A stretch of 19,478 bases of DNA from Bacteroidota bacterium (GTDB taxonomy: Bacteria > Bacteroidota > Bacteroidia > B-17B0 > B-17BO): positions 1 to 19,478 of the forward strand of contig CANHPI010000008.1 in NCBI GenBank assembly GCA_947462425.1. Reading direction: 5' to 3'. Of this stretch, positions 1 to 8,280 are shown piece after piece. Each line of letters opens with the position of its first letter. The stretch's first letter is position 1. The notes below the pieces were generated by a model. The model was not told the origin of the DNA and searched no databases. It worked only from the letters and a program-made list of their open reading frames with translations. A program made the position numbers and the translations under genes.

Positions 1-1136
1 ATAATTCTATTTTTTTAAATGCTCCTACTTATGATTTATGTACTAGAACGGCTAGTTTTGCGTGGACACCTTATTCAAATTTACCTAAAGGAATTCTTAA
101 ATATGATATTTATTGTTCTATAAATGGTAGCACTTATACTATTATTGGGTCAACCATTTCAACTTCTTTTTCTCATACAGCATTAATTCCTGGAGATGTA
201 TACTGTTATATCATTAGAGTTAAAAATACAGATTTGTCAATTAGTGCAAGTTCTAATGTTCAATGTGTAACAGCGAGTGGACTTCCAGGACCAAGTTATG
301 CATATATTAATTCGGTGAGTGTGATTACTGAAAACAAGCAAATAGAAATCTCTTTTACAATTGATGATACAAATCCTTACAAAGGTTGTAATATTTATAA
401 ATCGGAAGACGGATTGACTTTTACAAAATTAGCTTTTGTTCCTTATTCAGCAATTACACCGCAAAAATATCTAGATAAGAATGTAAAAACGAGTGAGAAA
501 AATTATTTTTATAAAATTCAAGTAGCTGATAATTGCAATAATCCTGGTGTTTGGAGCGATACATCAAAAACAATTCTTTTGCACGTAAGTAATGATACCG
601 AAAACATATTTTATAACACATTAACATGGGATGATTATTCAAAGTGGAATGCCAGTGTTGAATCATTTAATATTTATAGAGCGGTTAATGGAGTTTTTGA
701 TCCCAATCCTATAAGTAACGTTTCATATGCTACTAGAACTTATCTAGATGATGTTCAGAATTTCGTGAGTGATAAAGGTAAGTTTTCTTATTTCGTTGAA
801 GCAGTTGAGGGTTCTGGTAATATTTATGGATTTAAGGATGTTGCCAAATCTAATCCTGCGGATGCTTATGTAGAAGTAAGTGTTTTTGTGCCAAATGCAT
901 TTGCTCCAAAAGGAATAAATAATGTGTGGTTACCGATAGCACAATATGTTGAGAAAACAGATTACAAAGTGATGGTATTTAACCGATGGGGAACAAAAGT
1001 GTTTGAAACTACAGATGATACAGAAGGTTGGACGGGTGATGCTGCTACAGATGAAGTTTACGTGTATGTAATTGAATATAAAAATGCCCGTGGAGAATAT
1101 ATTCAATTGAAAGGGCATTTTAATATTATCAGATAG
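1..1136 (+). CDS. T9SS type B cargo protein with fibronectin-like repeats, 5'-truncated by the window edge
   Basis: The reading frame is open from the left edge (first full codon at position 3) to the TAG at 1134-1136, so the N-terminus lies outside the window; the TTG near 234 is internal and not a start. About 377 residues are visible. They form repeated beta-sandwich units of fibronectin type III character, recognisable by the recurring pattern W/F-x-x-Y...Y-x-I/V-Y-x-S...Y-F-Y/V-x-I/V. The last 80 or so residues (from about 885) match the gliding-motility-associated C-terminal domain: a VPNAF opening, VMVFNRWGTKVFE in the middle, a W-x-G turn (WTGDA) and a closing G-x-F-N-I-I-R. In this family that domain directs export by T9SS and attachment at the cell surface. 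The usual N-G-D-G-x-N-D segment is replaced by PKGINNVW, a variant I regard as tolerated. Partners and ligand cannot be inferred; an adhesin or matrix role is a guess. Confidence 0.85.
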   Translation, partial: NSIFLNAPTYDLCTRTASFAWTPYSNLPKGILKYDIYCSINGSTYTIIGSTISTSFSHTALIPGDVYCYIIRVKNTDLSISASSNVQCVTASGLPGPSYAYINSVSVITENKQIEISFTIDDTNPYKGCNIYKSEDGLTFTKLAFVPYSAITPQKYLDKNVKTSEKNYFYKIQVADNCNNPGVWSDTSKTILLHVSNDTENIFYNTLTWDDYSKWNASVESFNIYRAVNGVFDPNPISNVSYATRTYLDDVQNFVSDKGKFSYFVEAVEGSGNIYGFKDVAKSNPADAYVEVSVFVPNAFAPKGINNVWLPIAQYVEKTDYKVMVFNRWGTKVFETTDDTEGWTGDAATDEVYVYVIEYKNARGEYIQLKGHFNIIR

Positions 1137-1215
1137 GAGTAATTCTAACTTCGTTCTTAGCACTTCATTTTTAATAAGTTTTCTTTTTCTTTCCATTTTA
1201 AGTTGTAACCCCCCT

Positions 1216-1223
1216 TAAATTTG
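1216..1223 (+). promoter_or_regulatory. Bacteroidota -7 box (TAAATTTG) for the VWA gene
   Basis: A perfect TAnnTTTG match ends 14 bp before the ATG at 1238. No convincing -33 TTTG was found 19-21 bp upstream. The implied transcript has a leader of only about 8-10 nt, and no purine-rich ribosome binding site is visible. Confidence 0.5.
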
Positions 1224-1237
1224 AAGTTATATTTTAA

Positions 1238-2617
1238 ATGAAAGAATTAATTGTTGTAATATTTAGTTTCGTTTTATTAGGTACACATCATATTTGTGCG
1301 CAAGTAAAAAAAACAGAACCAACCTTAACAAGAGTTTTGTTTGTTTTTGATGCGAGTAAAAGCATGAAGACTATTTATAATTCTAAAACTCGTATTCAAG
1401 GAGCTAAAGATTTGTTTTATAAATTTTTGGATAGTTTAAATAAACAAAAAAATATTCAGTTTGCTTTACGTATGTATGGGCATACTGTAAAATACCCACC
1501 TGGTGACTGTAAAGATTCTAAATTAGTAGTTCCTTTTGGTAAAAATAATGTAGCACTAATAAAAAGTAAGGTAGCCGAAGCAAAACCAACCGGCATTACA
1601 CCTATTGAACATTCGTTAACTGAATCGGCAAACGATTTTCCAGATGCAAAAGCGCTAAATGTTATTATTTTAATTACTGATGGAATAGAGGAGTGTGAAG
1701 GAGATCCTTGCAAAGCCCGACAAAAATTAATGGAAAAAGGCATTGTATTTAAACCATTTATAATTGGTATTGGATTAACTGTTGAGCAAATAAAAACTTT
1801 TGAATGTGTTGGAGATTATTTTGATTTTGATAACGCAAATTTGGTAAATAACATTAGTTCAATTATCTCCAAACAAAAATTAAATAAAACAACTTCACAG
1901 GTAAATTTATTAGATTCAAAATCGTTACCTACAGAAACCAATGTAAACATGACATTTTACAATATGGCAACAGGAAATTATGTTTACAATTATTTACACA
2001 CCTTAAATCAAAAAGGTAATCCAGATACTTTGTATTTAGATGATTTTCCGACTTACAAAGTAATCGCACATACTATTCCTCCAACCGAAAGTAAAGAGGT
2101 GAAGTTATCTCAAGGAAAACATACCATTATTCCCATTGATGCACCTCAAGGTTTTATAGAATTAAGACGACCAATAGGGGTATATAATTATAATGAAAAA
2201 ATAAAAAGCATTGTTCGAAAATCAAACAGTAATATGCAAACCTTAAATGTTCAGCAAATGAATACCATTGAAAAATACATTATTGGAAATTATGATTTAG
2301 AGGTTTTAACATTGCCTAGAACATATATTGATGCAGTTTCCGTAACTCAATCTCAAACTAAAATAATTGCCTTGCCAAATGCAGGAATGTTAACAGTTAA
2401 AGCTTTGGATAATGGTGATGGCAGTATTTATAAGGACACAAAAAAATTGGAATGGGTTTGTAATTTAAATACTACAACCTCTCAGATTTATTATTTACAA
2501 CCTGGTAATTACCGGATCGAATGGCGTTCTAAAGAACTTAAAGGTTCTATATATACTATTGAAAAGAAATTTACCGTGAAGTCGGATATTGAGACTAAGG
2601 TAGAGTTGTATAGGTAA
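1238..2617 (+). CDS. exported VWA-domain protein with three C-terminal beta repeats
   Basis: A 459-residue protein with an N-terminal signal peptide (hydrophobic residues 4-16, likely cleavage after HICA at residue 21), so it acts in the periplasm or outside the cell. Residues 30-215 form a von Willebrand factor A domain with a complete metal-ion-dependent adhesion site: DASKS at 38-42, Thr121 in GITP and Asp148 in ITDG. A metal-dependent ligand-binding role is expected. The cysteines in the EECEGDPCK segment could form a disulfide. Residues of about 236-459 contain three approximately 75-residue beta-rich units that look like diverged copies (starting near 236, 304 and 381), each with a G-x-L/I-x-L/V opening and a later Y-x-L/I-E/V strand. 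No T9SS sorting domain is present. The ATG at 1238 is chosen because the signal peptide begins there and a -7 box lies just upstream. The ligand is unknown. Confidence 0.85.
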   Translation: MKELIVVIFSFVLLGTHHICAQVKKTEPTLTRVLFVFDASKSMKTIYNSKTRIQGAKDLFYKFLDSLNKQKNIQFALRMYGHTVKYPPGDCKDSKLVVPFGKNNVALIKSKVAEAKPTGITPIEHSLTESANDFPDAKALNVIILITDGIEECEGDPCKARQKLMEKGIVFKPFIIGIGLTVEQIKTFECVGDYFDFDNANLVNNISSIISKQKLNKTTSQVNLLDSKSLPTETNVNMTFYNMATGNYVYNYLHTLNQKGNPDTLYLDDFPTYKVIAHTIPPTESKEVKLSQGKHTIIPIDAPQGFIELRRPIGVYNYNEKIKSIVRKSNSNMQTLNVQQMNTIEKYIIGNYDLEVLTLPRTYIDAVSVTQSQTKIIALPNAGMLTVKALDNGDGSIYKDTKKLEWVCNLNTTTSQIYYLQPGNYRIEWRSKELKGSIYTIEKKFTVKSDIETKVELYR

Positions 2618-2687
2618 TTTTTTAATCGTAATCAGATTATCTATTACTATTATTTTGGTTACACTAAAATTTAAAAACTATATTCTT

Positions 2688-3260
2688 TTACAACCCTGTG
2701 TATTTTCTAAATAATTTAATAGCCAAAGCCAGTAAAATAATCCCGAATACTTTTTTCAGAATTGCAATGCCTCCTGCACCAAGTAATTTTTCTACTTTAT
2801 CTAAATTTCTTAAAACAATATAAACGATAATAACATTTAAAATAATAGCAGTTATAATTGAAACAATATTATATTCTGCCCTAATTGATAACAATGTAGT
2901 TAAAGTACCTGTTCCTGCAATTAACGGAAAGGCAAGCGGAATTACTGAGGCAGTTGCAGGCATGGTATCTTTAGTAATTTGAACACCCAATATCATTTCA
3001 AAGGCTACAATAAATATTAATATAGAACCTGCGATAGCAAAATCTCCAATGGATATTCCAATTATATCTAAAATAGTTTGACCTACAAATAAAAATACAA
3101 TCATAATTCCTAATGATACAAAAGATGCCTTTTTAGCATTAATAACTCCAGTTTTTTGTTTTAAATTTATAATTATCGGAATAGATCCAATTACATCAAT
3201 TACTGCAAAAAGCACCATTGTTACTTTTAAAATCTCTATAATGTCAAATTGTAAATTCAT
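2688..3260 (-). CDS. MarC-family integral membrane protein
   Basis: 190 residues, very hydrophobic, with about six membrane segments in the order typical of the MarC/UPF0056 family. Family marks are the D-V-I-G-S-I-P-I segment near residues 22-29 (membrane-embedded acidic and proline residues) and the later A-F-P-L-I-A-G-T-G motif around residues 129-137. The length agrees with the family (about 190-220). MarC proteins are inner-membrane proteins of unresolved transport function; the historic link of E. coli MarC to multiple antibiotic resistance was not upheld. The gene converges with the VWA gene (70 bp between stop codons) and is divergent from the receptor operon. The ATG at 3258-3260 opens the first membrane segment and has a consensus -7 box upstream, so the start is secure. 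Confidence 0.9.
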   Translation of the reverse strand: MNLQFDIIEILKVTMVLFAVIDVIGSIPIIINLKQKTGVINAKKASFVSLGIMIVFLFVGQTILDIIGISIGDFAIAGSILIFIVAFEMILGVQITKDTMPATASVIPLAFPLIAGTGTLTTLLSIRAEYNIVSIITAIILNVIIVYIVLRNLDKVEKLLGAGGIAILKKVFGIILLALAIKLFRKYTGL

Positions 3261-3277
3261 ATTTTTAATATTTTTGA

Positions 3278-3285
3278 CAAAGGTA
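3278..3285 (-). promoter_or_regulatory. Bacteroidota -7 box (TACCTTTG on the minus strand) for the MarC gene
   Basis: A perfect TAnnTTTG match read on the minus strand, ending 17 bp before the MarC ATG. The implied leader is about 10-11 nt. No clear -33 element was found. Confidence 0.5.
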
Positions 3286-3312
3286 AATTAATAAAGTTAC
3301 TTTTAGTTCATG

Positions 3313-3362
3313 TTTACATTTTATTCGTTTAATGTGATTAAACACACATATTTACATTTTAT
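3313..3362. repeat. 12-bp direct repeat bracketing a 7-3-7 palindrome (operator candidate)
   Basis: TTTACATTTTAT occurs at 3313-3324 and again at 3351-3362. Between the copies, GTTTAAT-GTG-ATTAAAC at 3327-3343 is a perfect inverted repeat with a 3-nt spacer. The block lies 28 bp upstream of the MarC -7 box and about 170 bp upstream of the receptor -7 box. A regulator-binding site is an inference; AT-rich sequence makes short palindromes common by chance. Confidence 0.4.
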
Positions 3363-3533
3363 GAATTTCGGTTTGGTTTCAATTCTAATGAAAATAGAGC
3401 TAATTCTATTTTTAATTTCTTAAAATCTTATTAATTAGTAATTTGACCAACATTATTTGATACAAAAAATGTCTCTTACTCATAAAAAAATCTTTATTAC
3501 ATATAGAATGTCACAATAATCTATTAATTTAAT

Positions 3534-3541
3534 TATTTTTG
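3534..3541 (+). promoter_or_regulatory. candidate -7 box (TATTTTTG) for the receptor/GLPGLI operon
   Basis: A perfect TAnnTTTG match 58 bp before the ATG at 3600, giving a predicted leader of about 50 nt. T-rich sequence makes this form of the motif less specific than others in the window, and no -33 element is clear. Confidence 0.35.
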
Positions 3542-3599
3542 TACCTGACTTAAAATTTCATGTTATTTATTTCATTACTTTTTATATAAACAAATTTAC

Positions 3600-6338
3600 A
3601 TGAATAAAACCTTACTTTGTTTTTTACTATTTAATTCTATTTTTTCATTTTCACAGAAGTTAACTATTTCCGGTAATGTTCAAGATACCTCTGCTAAAGC
3701 TCCTTTATCAAATGCCATTGTTATGGCAATTAAATTATCAGATTCAACATTAATAGAATTTACACGATCCAATCAAAATGGTTTTTTTAAATTAAGACCT
3801 ATTCCTATCGATACCTATCAAGTAATTATTTCACATCCTAAATTTTCAGATCAGGGATATTTTATTTTTGGCGATAAAAAAAACCTAGAATATGATTTTG
3901 GTAAAATTATTCTGCTTCCTAAAAATATTTCCTTAGATGAAGTTACCATTTTTGCATTTAAAGATCCAATTTACTACAAAGGAGATACGCTTATCTATAC
4001 CGCAGATTCTTTTAAAACAAAAGCTAATGCAACCGTTGAAGATTTATTGAAAAAACTACCAGGTTTAAAAGTGGATAAGGATGGTAAAATTACATCACAA
4101 GGTAAAGCAGTTGATAAGGTTTTAGTAGATGGTGATGAATTTTTTGGCGGGGATCCTACAATAGCTACAAAAAACTTAAATGCAAGTTCTATCGAATCGG
4201 TGCAAGTTTATGAAAAGAAAAGTGATGATGTTGCCAATTCAAGCACTGGAGAGGAAACGCAAAAAATATTGAATTTAAAATTAAAAGACGATGCTAAAAA
4301 AGGATATTTCGGAAAAATAAGTGGCGCTAGTGATTTTCAGAAATTTTATGAAGGTGAAGTATTAACAAATTACTTTAAGAAGAAACTCAAAGTTTCTGTT
4401 TTTGGTTTGGCGAGCAATACTCCAAATTCGAGTTTTGATTGGGGCGATGTTTATAAATACGGACTAAATAATGAATTTAATCAATCAGAAAATGAAGATG
4501 GAGGTATGTATATGTCCTTTAGTAATAATGAAGGGCAGGGAATACCACAAACTATTAAAACTGGTTTTTATTACTCTGATAGATTATCTAAAAACACAAA
4601 ATTAAATATAAATTACACCTATAATAACAGCGAGATTGTTTCAAAAAAGACGCAGAACTCTCAATATTTCTTAACAGACACAAGCTATACTTCAAATAAT
4701 ATTACACAAGCTAAACAAAAAAATGAAGCACATGCTATTAATATTGGTTTGGAGCAGAAGATAGATTCATTAACCGATTTTTTCTTTAACACAAAAATAA
4801 AATTATTAAATAACAGCTCTACAAGCTCCAACGAAACAGATTTTTTAACGAATGACAATTTAAAAACCAGAAATACTACAATTTATAATACTAACAAAGG
4901 ATATGGCTATGACCTTACCAATAATTTTAAATTATTAAAACGCTTTAAGAAAAAAGATAGATTGTTAACTATAAATTACAACAACACATTATCTAAAAAT
5001 AATTCGGATGGCATTTTAAAAACAGATAACTATTCCTATCGAGATAGTAGTGATTTTTTACTTTCAGTTAATCAAAAAAAAGCAAGTGAAAATCATAATC
5101 AAAGTCATTTTGGTGGTGTTTCATTTATTGAACCTATTACAAAAAAAATAAAAATTGAGGCTTCCTATGATTTCATGTATTATAATAGCAAACAGGATAA
5201 AAAGGCATTTAATAATATTGGTGGTGAATACAACGAATTAGATTCTTCTTTAACCAATAACTTTATAAATGTGAAGCAGATTAATCGTGCTGGTTTAAAA
5301 TTTATTTATGAAGTAAAAAAAATGCGTTTTACTATTGGTACAAAAGCACGTAATGTTTTCGTTAATAATAATAACATTTTTACAGACCAACATATCACTC
5401 AAAATTTTAATAATATTTTACCTTTTTCAACTATTCGTTATAAATTTTCTGACAACAAAGTCATTGATTTAAAATATACAACTAGCTCCCAAAATCCAAC
5501 TATAAGCCAATTGCAGCCAGTGTTTGATAATTCAAATCCAAATTTTATAAATATTGGAAATCCAAATTTATTGCCAACATTTACGCATGGTGTGAACTTG
5601 AATTTTAATTCATGGAAATCTATTAGTGGTAAATACACCTGGCTCGGTTTAAATTATAATTTTACTAATAATGATATAATTAACTCCACTGCTTTTGATA
5701 CAATAGGCAGAACTGTTTCTAAAGCTGTAAATGTAAATGGTAACTATAGCGTTGGTGGTTATTTTGGAACTAGTTTACCGTTCTTTTCGAAAAAATTAGA
5801 AATTGGGCCAAATTTTGATGGATCGTATTCAAGCAATAAATCGTTCGTTAATAATTTAGAAAATGTAACTCAAGATTTAAGGTCAACAATTAACCTTAAT
5901 CTCCGTTTAAATTTAGATAAATTTAATGCAGGCATATCTGGCTATTATTCATACAATTCGGCATATTCTACATTAAATTCAACTAGCAGCACCCCTTATT
6001 CCTCGCAAGGATTATCAGGAGAAATTAGCGCCAAATTACCGAAGAATTTTTTATTGGAAAGTAATGCAAATTATACAATAAATAGTAGGAGAAGTAATGG
6101 ATATAACATTAATTTTCTTGTTTGGAATGCTTCATTTTCAAAAACATTCTTTAAAAATGAAAATTTTATACTTGGATTTTTTGCTTATGATATCTTAAAT
6201 CAAAATATTAGTATAGACCGAGATATTAGCAGTAATGTAATCACAGATATTAAAACAAATATAATTTCGCAGTACTTTTTATTAAAAGCAACATTTAAGT
6301 TTAATAGCAATAAAACAAAGGAAGAAGATGATTTTTAA
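3600..6338 (+). CDS. outer-membrane beta-barrel receptor with CarboxypepD_reg-like N-terminus (TonB-dependent-receptor-like)
   Basis: 912 residues. A signal peptide occupies residues 1-19 (cleavage near FSFSQ). Residues 20-105 are a carboxypeptidase-regulatory-like beta-sandwich (SGNVQDTSAKAPLSNAIV, then NQNGFFKLRPIP). Residues 115-225 form a plug-like domain: ATVEDLLKKLPG from 144, LVDGDEFFGGDP around 175-186, and an SIESVQVYEKKSDD strand. The remaining 670 or so residues are alternating beta strands with Asn/Ser/Thr-rich loops, as in the OMP_b-brl_3 type barrel of Bacteroidota. The last barrel strand (FLLKATFKF) is followed by a short acidic tail ending in DDF. It should sit in the outer membrane and move or bind a substrate that the sequence does not reveal; no SusD partner follows, which argues against a classic glycan system. 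A distinct TonB box was not identified. The GLPGLI gene starts inside its 3' end. Confidence 0.88.
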   Translation: MNKTLLCFLLFNSIFSFSQKLTISGNVQDTSAKAPLSNAIVMAIKLSDSTLIEFTRSNQNGFFKLRPIPIDTYQVIISHPKFSDQGYFIFGDKKNLEYDFGKIILLPKNISLDEVTIFAFKDPIYYKGDTLIYTADSFKTKANATVEDLLKKLPGLKVDKDGKITSQGKAVDKVLVDGDEFFGGDPTIATKNLNASSIESVQVYEKKSDDVANSSTGEETQKILNLKLKDDAKKGYFGKISGASDFQKFYEGEVLTNYFKKKLKVSVFGLASNTPNSSFDWGDVYKYGLNNEFNQSENEDGGMYMSFSNNEGQGIPQTIKTGFYYSDRLSKNTKLNINYTYNNSEIVSKKTQNSQYFLTDTSYTSNNITQAKQKNEAHAINIGLEQKIDSLTDFFFNTKIKLLNNSSTSSNETDFLTNDNLKTRNTTIYNTNKGYGYDLTNNFKLLKRFKKKDRLLTINYNNTLSKNNSDGILKTDNYSYRDSSDFLLSVNQKKASENHNQSHFGGVSFIEPITKKIKIEASYDFMYYNSKQDKKAFNNIGGEYNELDSSLTNNFINVKQINRAGLKFIYEVKKMRFTIGTKARNVFVNNNNIFTDQHITQNFNNILPFSTIRYKFSDNKVIDLKYTTSSQNPTISQLQPVFDNSNPNFINIGNPNLLPTFTHGVNLNFNSWKSISGKYTWLGLNYNFTNNDIINSTAFDTIGRTVSKAVNVNGNYSVGGYFGTSLPFFSKKLEIGPNFDGSYSSNKSFVNNLENVTQDLRSTINLNLRLNLDKFNAGISGYYSYNSAYSTLNSTSSTPYSSQGLSGEISAKLPKNFLLESNANYTINSRRSNGYNINFLVWNASFSKTFFKNENFILGFFAYDILNQNISIDRDISSNVITDIKTNIISQYFLLKATFKFNSNKTKEEDDF

Positions 6339-7056
6339 AGAAATAATACTAACACTTTGCTGCTATTGTTCACTTGCTCAATTTGCAATGAGTCAAATAA
6401 CGTATGGTAAAATTACATTTGAACGTAAAACTAATTTGTATAAAAAATTTAAAAATAATGGTGATGTTAAAGAATGGTTAAAAGAAGAAGATAAAAACAA
6501 GGTAGATATTTTTGAATTGTATTTTAATGATTCACTATCTGTATTTAAACCTCAAGAAAGTGATTTAGTAGAACGCATGAGTTGGTCAACAACAAAAAAT
6601 GTTGTATACCAAAACAAAAGCACTAACAAACGATTAACCGAAAAGAAAATTTGGGGCGAAGCATTTTTAGTAGCTGATACAATTCGTTCGTTTAATTGGA
6701 AAATAACGGATAGTAAACGTTCTATTTGTGGTTATCAATGTCGCAAAGCAATTTGGAAAGCCAATGATACCACACGAATTTATGCTTGGTTTTGTTCTGA
6801 AATTAATGCAACAATTGGTCCCGAAAGTTTTGTTGGTTTACCCGGAACAATATTAGGGCTAGCCACTGAGGATGGCGGTGTTATTTATTTTGCAAAAAGC
6901 ATTGATGTTGTAAAACCTGAATTAACAGTGCTTTTACCTAAAAAATCAAAACAAAAAATTTATCAATCATCCGAATTGAAAGCACAATTAGAAAAAGATT
7001 TTGGTAAAGAAAAATGGGGAAAAATGATGATTTACAACAATTTTGCAATTTGGTAG
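6328..7056 (+). CDS. GLPGLI family exported protein
   Basis: 242 residues with a signal peptide (residues 1-22, cleavage near AMSQ). It carries the family hallmark GLPGTILGL at 170-178, preceded by the usual G-P-E-S-F-V, plus the upstream CGYQCRKAIW and IYAWFCSEI segments that match the conserved G-Y-x-C-x-K-A and A-W-[YF] positions. The protein is presumably periplasmic; its biochemical function is unknown in the family. The ATG lies 11 bp inside the preceding receptor gene (ATG 6328, receptor stop 6336-6338), so the two are almost certainly co-transcribed and translationally coupled. GLPGLI genes are commonly found beside receptors of this class, which suggests a shared job at the outer membrane. 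Cys133, Cys137 and the Cys in AWFC are possible disulfide or metal ligands, but this is speculation. Confidence 0.92.
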   Translation: MIFKEIILTLCCYCSLAQFAMSQITYGKITFERKTNLYKKFKNNGDVKEWLKEEDKNKVDIFELYFNDSLSVFKPQESDLVERMSWSTTKNVVYQNKSTNKRLTEKKIWGEAFLVADTIRSFNWKITDSKRSICGYQCRKAIWKANDTTRIYAWFCSEINATIGPESFVGLPGTILGLATEDGGVIYFAKSIDVVKPELTVLLPKKSKQKIYQSSELKAQLEKDFGKEKWGKMMIYNNFAIW

Positions 7057-7114
7057 TTTTGTTGTGTTATTAATCATTAAAGCCATAATCACCTGTTTAT
7101 TACATTTCTTTTTT

Positions 7115-7122
7115 TACATTTG
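7115..7122 (+). promoter_or_regulatory. -7 box (TACATTTG) immediately before the PKD-like surface protein gene
   Basis: A perfect TAnnTTTG match ends only 5 bp before the ATG at 7128. If used, transcription would begin at or within a base or two of the start codon and the mRNA would be leaderless or nearly so. An upstream promoter cannot be excluded. Confidence 0.4.
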
Positions 7123-7127
7123 TCACA

Positions 7128-8180
7128 ATGCAAAAAGTCTATTTTTTAATACTGTTTTTAGTGGCGTGTTATTATCATAACTTAGCTCAACTAATTGCAA
7201 ATGCTGGTCCTGATATAACAGTATGTATTAATACTAGTGTTACCATTGGTGGTTCGCCAAGCGCACTTGGGGGAACTCCACCTTATAAATACTTATGGCA
7301 GCCTTCAACTTTTTTAGATTCTATAACTGTAGCAAATCCAACTGCTTTTAATATCACAAGTGATATAACTTATACTTTAACCGTTACAGATTTTGATACT
7401 AATATTGTATCAAATACAATGTATATTAATCTTGATAAAATTCACACTTTTAATGCGGGAATAGATACAGGTTTTTGTTACGGACAAGAATCTGGTGTAA
7501 AAATAGGAGCTTCTTTTAATAATAATGCTTGGCATAATTTTAATTGGTATCCTTCAACTGGTTTGAATAATTCATCATCACCTAATCCAATAGCATCACC
7601 TTCAGTTACTACAGTTTATACATTAACCGTATCAGATGGATTGTGTCCTGACAATATATCTCAAGTTACTATAGCAGCATTTTTACCACCTTATGTTGAT
7701 GCTAGTGCCGATACCACTATTGATGAAGGACAAACTATAACACTATTTGGTATTGGAGCAAAAACATTTTGGTGGCAGCCTGATTATAATATTAAATATA
7801 GAGGAACTTCAAACGCAGATGTTTGGCCGGTTTCAACAACAACATACACATTAACAACTCAAGATCATCATGGATGTTATGCTAATGATGTTGTTACTGT
7901 AAACGTAAAAAATGGAGATTTATTATTTTTTTATAGTGCTTTTACACCAAATAATGATGGCGACAATGATGTTTTTTATATTGGTAATTTAGATAAGTAT
8001 CCTGACAATAATTTAAAAATTTATAACCGGTATGGTAAATTAATTTATAATATAAATAATTATGACAACTCATGGGATGGAAAGTATCTTGGTAATACAG
8101 TTCCTACAGGTACTTATTTTTATATTTTAAATGATGGTAAAGATAAATTGTATAGAGGTTCTGTTACTATTTTGAGGTAA
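7128..8180 (+). CDS. T9SS type B surface protein with PKD-like repeats
   Basis: 350 residues. Signal peptide 1-21 (LVACYYHNLAQ; no lipobox, since the Cys is not preceded by a proper L-x-G/A context). Three Ig/PKD-like beta-sandwich repeats follow at about 24-100, 107-185 and 189-260. Each opens with an A-G-x-D-T/I or A-D-T-T motif, has a central Y/F-x-W-x-P segment (WQPSTFL, WYPSTGL, WWQPDYN) and ends with T-x-Y-T-L-T-V/T. The C-terminal 80 residues are a textbook gliding-motility-associated domain: FTPNNDGDND at 272-281, then KIYNRYGKLIY, SWDGKYLG, VPTGTYFYIL and GSVTILR. That domain marks export through T9SS and surface anchoring or release. The protein is small for this class and probably binds or displays something on the cell surface; a ligand cannot be named. 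It appears to be transcribed alone. Confidence 0.9.
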   Translation: MQKVYFLILFLVACYYHNLAQLIANAGPDITVCINTSVTIGGSPSALGGTPPYKYLWQPSTFLDSITVANPTAFNITSDITYTLTVTDFDTNIVSNTMYINLDKIHTFNAGIDTGFCYGQESGVKIGASFNNNAWHNFNWYPSTGLNNSSSPNPIASPSVTTVYTLTVSDGLCPDNISQVTIAAFLPPYVDASADTTIDEGQTITLFGIGAKTFWWQPDYNIKYRGTSNADVWPVSTTTYTLTTQDHHGCYANDVVTVNVKNGDLLFFYSAFTPNNDGDNDVFYIGNLDKYPDNNLKIYNRYGKLIYNINNYDNSWDGKYLGNTVPTGTYFYILNDGKDKLYRGSVTILR

Positions 8181-8206
8181 TAAAAAAATATTTTTGTCAA
8201 TAACTC

Positions 8207-8221
8207 ATCATTTTTAATGAT
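8207..8221 (+). terminator. weak hairpin after the PKD-like protein gene
   Basis: ATCATT-TTT-AATGAT forms a 6-bp stem with a 3-nt loop, 26 bp past the stop codon, followed by a T-rich stretch. The stem is AT-only except for one pair on each side of the centre, so termination strength is doubtful. Confidence 0.3.
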
Positions 8222-8280
8222 TTATTTTACTCCTCATAATCAAAAAAAATATTAAGTTTATAGGCTAATTTTTTTGAACG

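Larger units (their letters stand above)
3261..3599. other. divergent intergenic region between MarC and receptor genes
   Basis: This 339 bp spacer holds no plausible gene in either direction. It contains the MarC -7 box (3278-3285), a candidate -7 box for the receptor operon (3534-3541), a palindrome at 3327-3343, and a 12-bp direct repeat at 3313-3324 and 3351-3362 that brackets the palindrome. The rest (3363-3530) is AT-rich sequence in which I see nothing specific. Confidence 0.6.

Noticed and set aside
930..1196. 88-residue minus-strand reading frame
   Set aside because: Antisense to the type B sorting domain of the first gene; Cys/Phe/Ile-rich composition is a product of AT-rich complement, not a protein signature.
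1456..1743. 95-residue minus-strand reading frame
   Set aside because: Antisense to the VWA domain with its intact MIDAS residues; no start signal or family features.
8189..8196. TATTTTTG as a promoter for the helicase gene
   Set aside because: It matches TAnnTTTG but lies before a hairpin and T-rich stretch that would end transcription, and no -33 element is at the right distance; T-rich sequence makes this variant common by chance.
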